Assembly (NCBI GenBank): GCA_948474755.1
Contig: CAOLHI010000399.1
Span: 310,001-374,000 of the forward strand
Length of the DNA stretch: 64,000 nt
Direction: 5' to 3'
From: Ctenosaura bakeri
Lineage: Eukaryota; Chordata; Lepidosauria; Squamata; Iguanidae
In this document: piece by piece, positions 46,585-58,059 of the stretch
How the letters are laid out: the number at the start of each line of letters is the position of its first letter
How positions within the stretch are numbered: the first letter of the stretch is position 1
The notes under the pieces: model-generated
What the model was told of the DNA's origin: nothing
What the model saw: only the letters and a program-made list of their open reading frames with translations
Database searches by the model: none
Program-made: the position numbers and the translations under genes

Positions 46585-46738
46585 CATTTCACTCATTGAA
46601 CCCTCATTGCTGTTGTAACACCCATTTTACAGAAAGCAAACTGAGGAGGCTCAAAGGCAGGTGATGTTTTCAAGGTCACAAGTGCAAGGTAGTGGTGAAG
46701 TCTAAGCTCTTTGGACTCCTAAACCTCAAGATTGGTCA
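46585..46738 (-). mobile_element. MIR SINE (ancient amniote)
   Basis: The plus strand has 'acccattttacagaaagcaa' followed by 'actgaggaggctcaaagg' and 'caaggtcacaagtgcaaggt', the reverse complement of the MIR core ('cctcagtttcctcatctgtaaaatggg'). The alignable stretch runs about 120 bp. MIR is a tRNA-headed CORE-SINE shared by amniotes, so this is an old insertion. Confidence 0.72.
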
Positions 46739-48827
46739 CCCCGAAATATCGGGTCCTACTTAGATCTTCCAAACAACTTTAGTTAATTTATCTTGAAATG
46801 GTTACTTCCCTTCATGCAGCATCCCTCCCCACAAAAATAATCCCTTTTTAAAAAAGTTTCTGTCTAAGAAGCAGTGATGTAAATCTTTGCATATCTCATT
46901 TTCATGTGGGGAAGAAAAACTTTTTTCTTCTTCTTAAGTGATAGAGTAATTCTTTTTTAAAATTTTTTTTGTGAAGTGTTTGCATATGCAAAATGATTTT
47001 TTGTCCAAAATTTTTGTTTTGCTTTGTTTTTGACAAATTACAGTAGCTATTGCCTCATTGCATTGCCCTTTAAAAAGAATACGCACTTGTTAGGTTGTTT
47101 GACTCTTTTTGATCAATACTGTCCTTATATTCTTGCTGTCTCTCTGATAGGCATTGTGTTAGTGACATATACAACTGTAAGTCCGTCTTATGCTTGTGCA
47201 TGTTTTTGTTTTTGAGGGGGGAGGAATCATTGTGAAGACTGATTTTCTCTTTCTCTCCATGCAATGTCCAACCACTGCCACCATCAACATCATTGCTGGG
47301 GGAGAGTAGAGGGAACTTGGAAAAGCATCTGTCTATGTCCCCATAATGAGATGCAAACTGAAGATTTCTGGAGCACCCCAGCTCATCTTGATGGTAGATG
47401 TCCTTGATCTCCAGTCTTGGTCTTCAGACCCCCTCCCCTACTCTTCACCAGCAGGGGAATGGCCATGGGAGGAGGCTAGCATAGTGCAGTGGTGAGTCCT
47501 GGGGGTTGGTGAGAGTGGAGCTTTAGGGGTTTCCAAATGGCGGAGGTGGGGGACTTTTGCTGCATTCAGCCACATAGAGATTTAGGTTTATGTGTTTTCC
47601 TTAAGAAAGGGAAAGTGACTAGTTTTGCACTGGAGGCTTCTCATGCAATTTTTGGGGAAATAAACAACAAGAAAACACTTGCCACTTCACTCTCACGATC
47701 TTCAGTTACTGCTTTTACAGTAGGGCTTCTCACTGAAGGTGTACATTTTTGTGAATATTCTGTATTTCCCTCTTAGTGAGGGCAAGAGCCCAGTTTACCT
47801 GTTTTGTCTTCGACACAAAACTCTAGCAAAGATGGTGTAAAGACCAGCTCCTGTCCAATGTGCAAACACCCAGCAGTACTCAAGTAATCATCCTGGCACT
47901 TTCATCTTCTTCCTGTACTGCGAAGGCAGAGGCAAATCCTGCAAACAATTTTCTCACACTGTTTCAAACTACCATTTGGAGGGCAAAAGAGGTACAGCAA
48001 AAATAATTGCCCTTTGTTATGATTTTACCCTTGATATTGCAATCTGGCATGCTGTGATCTCTAGAAAAGGAGGAGCCAATGCCACGTATATGTTAAGGCT
48101 ACAAACTTCTGGAAATGAAAATGCAGATGTTTACAATTTTCTCCTGTAAGGCCATAAGAATGCATGTACATTGGCAAGAACGAGGCCTATAAAAATAAAA
48201 TGAGTGTTGGTGATCTATAAGAGACCTTTCTCAAAACATGAGCTTGCTATTTACTTTTGCAGGGTCCCATTTGGGTTAGTGTCCTTTGCCAATAAAATTC
48301 AAGATACATTTGCATTTTTGTAGATGGAAAAAATTACTCAGAAATTATCATTTTTAGAAGGAAACCTTCATGTATGAAGTTAACAAGAAGCAGATGGAGC
48401 AGTATTCCATGACAGCTTGTGCTAGTAATAAATTATGATTCAATCAAAAAACCTCTGGCATTATGGACTGATCTGCACTCAATTCTGTCTCGTGCTTTCT
48501 GAAGTTCCTGCAAATATGATCAGGTGGCATGTTTATTGTTTCCTGGCAAAGGGCATCTCTACTAGACCTGAAGTTATTAGAGAAATTTGAATGTTATTGT
48601 TATTGCTGTATTGTTATTATTTAGGAATAGTCATTCTTATTTTTATTTTTGCTGGCTTTATTTTTTGTTTATTGTTTCTCAGTATCATACTTTAACATAG
48701 CATTTTCCACAGTTTGATGGTCCCTGTCTTAGGGGATTTATGTAGTACAGAAGAAATAGGAGAGGAAGTAGAAGTAAGAGCAGCAGGGAAAGAATAAGTA
48801 GTTTATTTGGGTTTAATCACAGGAGAT
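46739..48827. other. Repeat-free stretch, possibly regulatory
   Basis: No repeats were recognised. The part at 48030-48560 has clustered AT-rich transcription-factor-type motifs, including an octamer ATTTGCAT at 48308-48315 and several TAAT and CAGATG sites. This is suggestive of, but not proof of, a conserved non-coding element. Confidence 0.35.
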
Positions 48828-48975
48828 CGCCAATGAATATCAGGTAATGTACGCTATATTTTGGAAGAAGGAACTGGCAAAACCACCTCTGAGTATGCCT
48901 TGCCTAAGAAAACTCTATGAAATTCATGAGTTCGCTCTAACTCTGCAAGTAACTTGAAGGCACATACACAAACCC
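48828..48975 (+). mobile_element. 5S-rRNA-headed SINE, head truncated (sense)
   Basis: Only the last bases of the 5S-derived head remain ('caggtaatgtacgctatat'). The linker 'ggcaaaaccacctctgagta' and the tail 'gcaagtaacttgaaggcaca' with CA-rich end follow. Confidence 0.72.
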
Positions 48976-48979
48976 ACGA

Positions 48980-49065
48980 GGAGCAATTCTCTGCCTGTTT
49001 AATTGAATGTAGGCCCCATTGTGTTCAGTGAAGTTTTTCTTTCTAGCAAGTGTAGGAATGCAACT
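48980..49065 (+). repeat. 90-bp dispersed repeat
   Basis: It carries 'aggccccattgtgttcagtg' and ends 'gtgtaggaatgcaac'. It belongs to the same family as 2788-2875 and lies directly after a 5S-type SINE. Confidence 0.5.
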
Positions 49066-49855
49066 TTAGTTGCCACACAGGACTTCTTTTATCCACTTCT
49101 AAAGTGGTCACCTTTTTATCTAGCCTGCGTTTTTATCCACATAATTGTACTTTAAATGTGGTTAGCATTGCAAATCCAAAGACTTTAACAGAACTCTGAA
49201 TATTCTTCTCTAATCTAATAATGCCAATGAAAATCTCATGCAGTCACACACACACACTTCAATATGCTACTAAAGCAATGGTTTCAGTAGTAGGTGCTCT
49301 CTGTAGCATATAAACTTTGTCTCATTCCATCTGAGAAGCAATGCTTTCTCAATACCATATACACAAACAAATGCCTTACCAGCACTTTTTATCACAACAG
49401 CATGCATATCAGCCTGCTGTCAGTTCATCTGAGTCTAGTTAACATGCCATGGCATCACTGCTTAAGTCATCTCTATATACAACTCTGTCCAAATTGTCTC
49501 TTGCTCTTTGAATTCCATGCTTACTTGAGCTACACCATTTTAGTGAATAATTAAATTAATAGTCTTACAAGAAAATTCTTAGCTTGCATTCTGAAATTAT
49601 ATTTTAAGTTAAATATAACTTCTGTACTGGATCTGTTTTGAACGTATAGGAAATAGTAGTGTGACACTTTCTGAAGAAACTCTCTTAGGACACCAGAGAT
49701 TTTCATAACTATAAGTATCTTCCTGGGTAAAGCACTCAGACAAGTGACAGCTGATCAGGTCTAGGTACATCTTAGATAAAGCTGATATTCTTGATTTGTT
49801 TCAGTTGGTTTTAGGTCTGATTCCCTAGAAAATGACCTTTGTCAGGAAAGAGGGA
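49066..49855. other. No feature identified
   Basis: Unassigned AT-rich sequence with a short (CA)n run at about 49247-49257. Confidence 0.45.
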
Positions 49856-50565
49856 TTTTTCTTGATTGCTAGTTGACTTTTAATACCGCCATGGCATCTT
49901 TCTAGAGCAGGTTTGTGAGTTGTGTTTGGAAGTTCATTTCGAGAAGGTGGTACTCTGGGACTACTGCTTCACCCTATGACATTTGCATTTTGGTTCCATC
50001 AAATTTCACATGATGCTCAATATCTACAATGAAGCCACTGATGTGATTATGTGAGGATCTGGAATATATTGTCACTCAGATGTCATCTATTTTTCATTTC
50101 AGCTAAGTGAGGCTGTGAATTAATGACTGGTTGTGGCAATGCCTGGATGAATTTAGTCCATAGTACACATAGGTGTTGCTTAGATGTTTTGTCTGTTGGG
50201 ATGAATGCTTTTATACCTGCGTGGAGGAAGGTGGACACTCACTAAAAGACTGGGGTCATAGCTTGATGATACTCTTGGATCTGCTACTAACATTAGAGGC
50301 CCAAGTGGCCTTGGTGGCATGGAGTGTCTTTTACATGATTAGGTTAGTACTCTGCCACTACTTTGTCTGAATGTAGATATGTTCTATTAACCTTCCATCC
50401 AGAGTACTGTAATAAGTTGCATGTAAGGAGTGCCTCTGAAAACAATCCAAAAATTGCGAATGTTGCAGAACATGGCAGAAAGATTTTTCACTGCAACAAA
50501 GTATGATATCCCTTTGCAGCTGCACTGTATCTGATTCATGTTTGGTCCTAATTTAAATCTATTTC
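49856..50565 (+). mobile_element. Highly decayed L2 LINE, RT and C-terminus (sense)
   Basis: Recognisable only in pieces: 'gcatctttctagagcaggt' (cf. the L2 block before 'PQGS'), 'aatatctacaatgaagccac' (FNIYMK.L-like) and, near 50425-50490, a degraded form of the L2 'CNALYVGLPL..LQ.LQNMAAR' segment. All frames are broken. Confidence 0.58.
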
Positions 50566-50572
50566 ATATTAC

Positions 50573-50985
50573 AATTTAATTTAATTTAATTTATATCCCA
50601 GTTGCAATATAAGTTAAAACAGAATACAGTTAAAACAAAGCATATACAAAATTTTAAAAATCTATAATTATATTAGATTAAAGCATTAATTTGCAACAAT
50701 TTAAAAAGCAGATAATTAGAAAATATGGCATGCACCAGTTAAAACAAGCTTATACACTGGGAAGTTAACAATTAAAGGCTCAGATAAACAAATGCAGCAG
50801 AAAGGGGACCTTATGAGGGAAGGAATTCTGCAGCCTGAGACCAGCCACTGAGCAGGCTCTCTCCCATGTTTTCTTCACCAGCCATACCTGCCATGGTGGT
50901 GGGATGGAGAAAGCTCTCTCTAAAGGTTCTTAAAACTGAGGCAGGCTCATATAGGGAGATATGGGAGATACACATCAGATGATGG
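50573..50985 (-). mobile_element. L2 LINE 3' end (antisense)
   Basis: It starts with an (AATTT)n tail-type repeat (50573-50592). The plus-strand text 'gagaccagccactgagcagg' and 'accagccatacctgcc' parallels the antisense L2 3' region at 23090-23170. It abuts a sense L2 remnant on its left. Confidence 0.58.
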
Positions 50986-52011
50986 CTTTGATTTATGAAG
51001 CCTTCATATCTTTGGATGTAAGTATTTAAAAGAACATTTCTTTCCCACCGCCAATCTTCATCCGTTCCCAAGAACATTATTGGGGACCCTTCTACATGCT
51101 CCTTTGAGGCCATGAGAAGACTTTTTTTTTTACAGTGATCTCCCATTTGTGGAATGCTGTCATCTAACCCTCACACCCACACATGTGCCTTTTAATTTGT
51201 GTGTGTGTGTGCACACATGCAAGATAAAGCAAATTGAAAAGAACAAAGAACAACTTGCGTTCAAAAAATATCTGCCAATTAGTTTTAAAAAAATACTTAT
51301 CTGAGATCCAAAGGTTTATATAAGCCCAATATCTGGCTACAGCTGCAATTAATGTTGCCAGATTTCAAAACAGCAATAAAGGGCAGTTGAAATTAATGAA
51401 ATGCAGGGTTGACAATCAGGAAGTAATTATTAACATGTTCTACATAAATACCATATGACTGATACCAAGATTGAACATACTAAAACTGTGCATGGTTTTC
51501 TGGGTTCTAATTTTATATAGCGTTCTAAATATTTTGCACTGTTTTGTTTGATGCACTTCATTTAACTATAATGGGTTATGAACATTGTAAAATTATATCT
51601 TCTGCCTTTACTAGAATACTATGTTTCTATTGTGATGGCTTGTGGCTAATGCAAATAAAGGATCTATCAATCTAAATAGCCAATGAAAGTATTGATTTCA
51701 GTTAATGTAGCCATATGTTTCTCTACAAAGTTAAAATATTGTCCACATCCATACTACATATGCACGTTTCTTGTCTTTATGAAGGTCCCACACCCCAAAA
51801 TACAGGTGTTTGTGTGTGTGTGTTTCGTTCAGTCTATAAAAGAGGAAAAGCTTTCCAATTCTCAAATAGGGGACATCCCTCATAATAGGGGACACCTGGT
51901 AATCTTAACTCCCATTAAACCCAGCCAGAATGGCAGGAGTCATGGGCCATGGATGATAGAAGTTGTAATGCATCAACATGTGGAAGAATGCAGGTTCACC
52001 ACCCAAGCAGA
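50986..52011. other. Mostly unassigned DNA
   Basis: It contains a (GT)n patch at about 51198-51212 and a decayed MITE-like inverted pair at about 51900-51985. No gene was found. Confidence 0.45.
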
Positions 52012-52396
52012 AATGTAGTCATCCATCTGCATTTGCAGAGGTTAGAAGCACAGGACCCCTACAAAAGTGGAAAAACTATAAATATCTATAGGCTGTGGTG
52101 AGCTGGCCAATTTTGCTTTTGAGACAGCAAAGTTCCTTCACAAGACAGAAGTGGGTGGCTGATGGGACTTGCCACTGCCTCTGCTACTGCCCTCTATCAT
52201 TTTCAATAGGGACTTATAAGCCTTGCCTCATATTTGCAGGCTCTCTCAGTCTCATGAGACTTGCAGAGAGACTGTGAAACTGAGGTGAGATTTTTAAAAT
52301 TTCTATTAAAAAATCACATAGGGCAGCAGCGGAGGTGGTGGCAAATAATCTGCAAAACAGTCAAGGTTAAACCCATGGAGGTGGAGGGCCAACTGT
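52012..52396. mobile_element. Tigger-like element (decayed left end)
   Basis: The right end 'aacccatggaggtggagggc' then 'caactg' followed by TA is a typical Tigger-like end. The left side begins 'catccatctgcatttgcag', an approximate inverted match. There is no reading frame. Confidence 0.55.
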
Positions 52397-53504
52397 AGTT
52401 CTGCTCATCCTGCAAGATTTAGATGTGTGTTCCTTAACAGCTGCTTTTATTTATTTTAATTTGAAACTTGATGTACTTTAGTACAGAGGACAGGTAGTTG
52501 AGGAATGCTACTTAATGGCAAAATGGGAGAGGGAATCTTAGCAGGAAAATATAAGTCCCTATCACATATTAAATCATTATTTGAATTCTATCCCAGCTGT
52601 TTCTAATATATCTGTTGTTGCTTATAAAGAACTTGAGAAGAAAAATTTGCATATACACAGATGCTGATGAAAACTGGTCATTCCTTGTTTGCTGAAGTTG
52701 TGGGTCTCTGTGTGCATATGTGTGCTGAGAGACATGTACTTAACAAGATGGCTAAAGAATTTGTGTTTTTTTCCCCCACAGAGCATGCCAGCTAGTAGCT
52801 GTTATAAGGTATCACCATTGAAATAATATAGTGGCTTCCCAGATATTCACTATGTTCTGTGGGTTTCATTCAGTAGTGAAGTTGTTGTATTGTTCAGCAG
52901 TGAAAATTTTGCACAGAAATACTTAAAACTCATACATTCTTTGAGCTATCAGAGGGAATGAGAGAGAAGGAGACTGGTTTTAAATTATTATATTTCTTTT
53001 AAAAAATAGAGGAATGACAGTTCTCTCATTCTTAACTGAGCAAGCAGAATAGGCCTGATGACTACCACTGGGAAGGAAGTGAGGTAAGAAGAAGAAGAAG
53101 TAGGGTTAATTCCAAACTGATACTATGTCCAGCAGTACATTTTCATTAAGATACTGGTTGCCCATTTTATGGCCAAAAAAATCTCAAAATAGGATTGTAA
53201 TAGTATAGTAGGACAAACCATCTGCAGTAGTCTTTCTGTGGTGACACAGAAGCATTTGGCTGTCCTGCTAACTGATGTACTATTGTTATTTTCCCTAGGT
53301 TTTTTTTTTCAGTTCAGTGCTTTCATTAAAAAAACACAACACACAACTATTTTTGTGATTGCTGCAGTTTCACTGTTTATTTTGCTGACCGTTGTATGTA
53401 CACTGTTGGTATTAATGTCTTCATAAGATATCATGCCATCAATACAAGTCAAGTGGCCTTAATCTGATCTTCTAGTAGGAACAATCTTCTCTTTTATACC
53501 AGAC
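52397..53504. other. No feature identified
   Basis: Single-copy AT-rich DNA with a (GAA)n run at about 53088-53101. Confidence 0.45.
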
Positions 53505-53580
53505 AGTTGTACCTCTGCATAGCAGGGGCTTGGACTGGATGGCACCTGTTGCCTCTTCCAACTCTATGATTCTCTGTGAT
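53505..53580 (+). mobile_element. CR1 3' terminus (sense, severely truncated)
   Basis: 'gggcttggactggatggcac' then 'ctcttccaactctatgattc' is the CR1 3' terminus, with the same ending as 41920-41971. Only about 75 bp remain. Confidence 0.72.
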
Positions 53581-53589
53581 AGCATCTTA

Positions 53590-53766
53590 CTTGCCATGGC
53601 TTCATCCTATGGAATCTTAGATCTGTAGTTTTTTATGAGGAACTAGATCTCTCTGGCAAGGAATTCTAAGACCCAAGGATGCTGCAAATCCCAGGATTTT
53701 GTAGGATAAATGTATGGCAGCTGAACTAGTATCAAAACACTATAGCTGTATAGTGTGAAACAGACC
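53590..53766. mobile_element. Degenerate palindromic MITE
   Basis: The left arm (gccatggcttcatcctatgg) pairs imperfectly with the right arm (ggataaatgtatggc). The loop side carries 'gcaaatcccaggatt', a motif also found in the Harbinger-type element at 7305-7487. Confidence 0.4.
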
Positions 53767-54471
53767 CATATTCTCTCACTGTATGGTAATTAAGTATTTG
53801 GCTATTTTCTTTGGAACTACTAGATTCTTCTTAGTAAGGGTTTAATGGCAGTCAGCATCCTGGCTGACTGTAGAAGATAAAGGACGAGGTTTTGGTGGCT
53901 TCTTTTTATCTTAGAGGGGACAGGAAGACTCTCTGTCTGCACTACTGCACCTATAAACAAAATGAAAGATTATGCAGTCCAAGCCAGAATATTATACTTT
54001 TTCATTCATTTAGATTGATTTTTTTAAAAGCTGAAATTCATATTGCTTATTGTAGGGCTGAATAATAATTGAAAATGGAGTGACATCATAGACAGAATGA
54101 GGAGATGATCTCAGCTATTTTGTCACAGGCATAACACAGGCATGATATGTAGAACAGCTTTCCCCTACTTGATGTCTTGCAGATAAGGCACACTATAGCT
54201 TCCATAATCTCCAGATCAAGGGATTACAGGAACTGTAGTTCAACACATCTGGGCAGCATTTCAAAGCCCTGTTCCTGCTTCCTTATCACAAAGGACATTT
54301 CTGTATGCCTTTTCACCCCTTTAGGAATAAGGGTAGCCACCAACACCCCTGTTACTTGTTGGTAGGTGTCTGATATGCTTGCTCAGTTCTTGAGGCATTT
54401 CTTCAATCAGGGTCACTCTGCCCAGAGAACATGTTTGGGGTTACGCTGGCTAGAGATGTGTTCAAAGTCAT
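53767..54471. other. Mostly unassigned DNA
   Basis: A small MITE-like inverted pair ('ctatagcttccataatctcc' and 'ggaactgtagttcaac') lies at 54192-54245. Confidence 0.4.
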
Positions 54472-54960
54472 GAAAGTTCAGACAGGATTATGCGGAAAAA
54501 CCAATGAAAGCATCCCTTCAGGATGCGAAATACGATATAAAAACCCCAGCTTTGACCCCAGCCAATTGTAGTACAAAGTACATAGCGTCCCAGGCTGCCA
54601 TTCCTCTTGGCTACCCTCAGATGCTATCCAAGTTCCTCTGCTGAGACCCCTTCTCCAGAACTGGTAACTATCCATGCAATCTCTATCCATCCAATATTTC
54701 TTGCCTCACATTCTGATAGCCTTGTATGGTTCTTAAGAGCGTCTAATTTCTTGTATGTTTGTCAATTCAAATAAAATACTTTGCTAACTTTAACTGGAAT
54801 CCCCTCTACAGTTAGTTCTGGTGAGTTAGTTTTCATAGGTGAAAAGATCCTGCTGTTAGCCTCCTCTAGCAGGCTTCCTTTGAGCTATAATTTCCCCAAA
54901 TTCTAAGGAGATGCTGGCTTTGTAGGTAGACCCCAATGTCCTCCACCTCTAAGGATAATA
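54472..54960 (+). mobile_element. LTR-like element, second copy
   Basis: Homologous to 8379-8935 and in the same orientation. It has a TATA-like TATAAAA at 54536-54542, then 'ccagaactggtaac' and AATAAA at 54770-54775. The shared block 'gaaaagatcctgctgttagc' is followed by 'tcctttgagctataatttcc'. The 5' part is shorter or diverged, and no coding region adjoins it. Confidence 0.47.
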
Positions 54961-55017
54961 ATGTTACCCAATGCTTGGTGGGATGGGATCACTGGATAAC
55001 TAGATAGATTTGCAGTA

Positions 55018-55320
55018 TAATTTTTTAAAATATTCTTTATTAATTTTCAACTAGAAAAGTAACATAAAAGTAACGTAGCATATTTATTGCCATCAAGATT
55101 AAACGTTAAAAAAGAGTAAAGGATGGAGAAAGCAGAAAAGAAGGGGGAGAAAAGAAAAAAGGAGAAAAAAGAAGAAAAGAAAAAAAGAAAAGAGAGAATA
55201 CAGAAAATAGAAAAATAATTACAACAGAAATTACAATTTAAGAAGTTCTCCATCTTATCATAACTAATCACTCATATCTATTCTTCTATCATTCCCAACC
55301 TCACTATATGCTATATAAAA
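55018..55320 (-). mobile_element. L1-like 3' end (antisense), probable
   Basis: It starts with a T-rich run and 'atattctttattaattttca', i.e. an AATAAA just before a poly(A) on the minus strand. A purine-rich stretch (55125-55200) follows, typical of L1 3' UTR polypurine. There is no ORF2 coding sequence. Confidence 0.42.
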
Positions 55321-55347
55321 TAATGAAGTGATAAAGAAAAAAACAAA

Positions 55348-55384
55348 AGAGAGAGAGAGAGAAGAAGAAGAAGAAGAAGAAGAA
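55348..55384. repeat. (AG)n followed by (AAG)n
   Basis: AG dinucleotides at 55348-55362 change to AAG triplets to 55384. Confidence 0.95.
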
Positions 55385-56470
55385 AATCAGTATTTTTAAC
55401 AGCTACTAGGTGTGGTAAAATGTTGAATGCATTGATGGTGGTGGTTCTTTTATTTTTGTTAATAAATGAGACCAAAGCATACTGATTTGCTGATGACAAA
55501 ATAAGTGTATCATTGCCTCAAACGCTGGTTGCTGCTGCTGCTGCTCTACTAGTTCTTTGCATGTTCCAATCCTGAACAGAGATAAAAAGCTTGTGATAAG
55601 TTTCTGATATTTATACATCTTTTAAAATTATTTTTTAAAAATAGAAACAATGGCCAAAAAGGGGGTGGGGGGACAACCCTGTATGGGTTTTGTATCTACA
55701 GTGAAAACTCTGATGATTATCATGCTGTGGTCCTGCTGTGTGCTAGTAATGAGAGCAGCTTGACCTTTCTGTGTGGCCAGTGTTTTTGCTGCTATTCATT
55801 TGTGTTAGAAACTTTTGTGTCCAAGGCTTTCTCATACCCGCCCATGGGGACAGGGAAGGAGTGGAGTGGAATGTAAGGAGGCACAGGATCACTTGAAATG
55901 TATTCATGAAAGCATAAGCAAAAAAATGTGTTTAAAGCTTCACATTTTTCCCCTAAAAATATTTACCGATAATCACTGGCTCAATGCAACTATACAAAAG
56001 CTATATGCATTGCTTTTTAACTTCATGATTATTGTCTGAAATTGAGTTTTATTTGCTACACTTATATATGCTTCTTTTGCTTTTGGGCCTTTAGAGCCTT
56101 GTCTTCCCGGCACACCCAGGTTGCATGGAAATAAGCATAAAGGGGATGGATTCAGCGCTAGTTTTGCTACTTTGATTTTCAAATGTACATGGAGAATCTG
56201 CCTCAATCTTGATTTAGATGCATGTGTCTGGTAAAGTTTGTTGCAGGCTTTGCCAGTTATAATCGAATGCCACACTGGACGTACACGAAAGCAATATTTT
56301 TTTCTTCCTGTTTCTCTGTGGATATTTTGGAGTTAAAGAATGAGGATGTCAGAAGTGAGAATACATGTTTCTATTAACTGAAATTTTTGCTGTCAGCTGT
56401 AACATTGCTTTTGTTCTGGTTTTTGAATGAAATTTGAGTATATGTAGGGGATTTGATAAGTTCTTTGGAA
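55385..56470. other. No feature identified
   Basis: Single-copy sequence; a short GCT repeat (about 55530-55546) is the only structure noted. Confidence 0.45.
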
Positions 56471-56571
56471 CAGTGGTTCTCAGCCTTTGGTTATCTGGAT
56501 CTCTTGACCTTTGACTCTTAAGACGCTTAAGCCAGCATGGTCAGTGGTCAAGGATTCTGGGAACTGAACTC

Positions 56572-57345
56572 TAGTGATGTAAATTCGAGTCAACTGACTT
56601 GGATTCAAGTCAAATTTAAGTCATTTTAGCGATTCAACTTGGACTCAACTTGGCAATAAATGATGCACTGACTCGACTCAACTCAAGACTTAGAAATTTT
56701 TACTGAATGACTTGCTGCCCTTGGTTCAGTAAACAGAACACATCCATCCAGAAGCTTCAAGACTTTGAATAATGCTTCCATCACTTTTTGACTTCTAGTT
56801 ATGTTACAGTGGGCCTCAAGCCGAAAGTGTGGGTGCATTTCTCAGAGGGGAACAGCAAACGGGTTGGGCAATGGGCTTGAGGTGGGCTTGAGGTCTGCTC
56901 AGCAGCCTGCCTCTGCTGCATATCAGAGGACCCTTCTAAAACTTTTCCTAAGAGCAGAAGACAAGACTTGCTCCCAAAGTGCAGGGTGCATTTCCCAGAG
57001 GCGAATAGCAAATGTGTTCGGCAGTGGGCTTGAAGAAGTGTCCTTCCTTCTAAAGCTTTTGAAGCTTCAGTAATGGGAAGTAAGAAGGATCCTGCTCCCC
57101 ACTTCTGAACTTGCAGATGGCAAAATCACAAATGTGGAGGGCCGACTCTGCTTAAATTGTTAAAGCTGCCTTTATTTGACTCTGTCCAGAAATTCTGGAA
57201 TATAGGTTGGGGTATAAAGTTGGCACCCAGACTTGAGACTTGACTTGAAAGTATCTTCAAGGACTTGAGATTTGACTTGAGACCTGAAGGTAGAGACTTG
57301 AGACTTGACTTGAGACTTGGAGTAAAAAACTTAAATACATCACTG
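56572..57345. mobile_element. Non-autonomous hAT transposon (774 bp)
   Basis: The ends are TAGTGATGTA on the left and TACATCACTG on the right, with an exact 8-bp target duplication, ctgaactc, at 56564-56571 and 57346-57353. The subterminal regions are packed with 'gactcaac', 'gattcaagtc' and 'acttgagacttgac' repeats. No transposase frame is present. It differs in ends from the 15220 and 19481 family but shares the 'acttgagac' motif with the interior of the 19481 copy. Confidence 0.87.
56807..57151. mobile_element. Possible Tigger-like element inside the hAT element
   Basis: It begins after TA with CAGTGGGCCTCAAGCC. The right side 'cacaaatgtggagggccgac' resembles the right ends of the other Tigger-like copies. 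The interior contains two related blocks of 'ggtgcatttc.cagagg' (about 56833 and 56987). Confidence 0.38.
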
Positions 57346-57389
57346 CTGAACTCCAAGACATCTAGGAAGGTAAATGTTGAAGACTAATG

Positions 57390-58059
57390 CTCTGCAAGAC
57401 ATGGAAAAAGATCAGTAAGTCTATGTAATTTAACAGTAAGATTATTTTTCTCTTTCTACACAACTGTTATGTTTACTATGCTATCTCATGGTTCTTTTTT
57501 AGGAAGTTGAACTGGTTAAACTACAGGGACCTGGTTATTAAGTGAATGCTCTCAAGATTGCAGTGGTGGGTTCAGCAAGTTAGTACAATCACGTGCAGCA
57601 GGAGGAAGTCACCATTCCACAATCTTATCTGCATTCTCATGTGAGACCAGCTAGTTTCCAAATGGAGTTCAGGAATGTTCTTGATGATATTCAACCATGG
57701 TTGGTTGATCTGGAGTTTTGATGAGTCAAGACATCCTTCCTTGCTGAGGACAAGATAATTTTTGACCATTCTTTACATCCACACTATGCACTAATTACTT
57801 TAGATAATTCTGTCTTTAAAAAAAATAATCCAATTTTGCATTTTAAAAGGGTGATGTCTCAATTATTTTCTGCCTGCCATGGCACTTGTCTCTAATTCAT
57901 GAAAGAAAACAAAAGCCAAAAACTATTTAAATATATGCATCATTGCCTATTGGTATGTGAGCAATATTTTTTTCTGAGACTTTGAACTTGAAAATAAAGT
58001 GAGATCTGTCTGTTGAATAATAAGAGGGAAAGAAGGGGGAGGAAAAAATAGAAATGTGG
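57390..58059. other. No feature identified
   Basis: Unassigned sequence without supported features. Confidence 0.45.

Larger units (their letters stand above)
56471..57389. mobile_element. Older hAT-type MITE hosting a second hAT element
   Basis: The left end CAGTGGTTCTCAGCC and the right end near 57375-57389 (gttgaagactaatg) are diverged inverted ends. The flanks 'ctttggaa' and 'ctctgcaa' agree at 6 of 8 positions, a plausible old duplication. The interior is split by 56572-57345. Confidence 0.5.

Noticed and set aside
53238..53426. 62-codon frame ending in a hydrophobic segment, preceded by a T-rich acceptor
   Set aside because: The hydrophobicity comes from T-rich DNA (Phe, Leu, Val codons). 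No upstream exon with matching phase could be supported.
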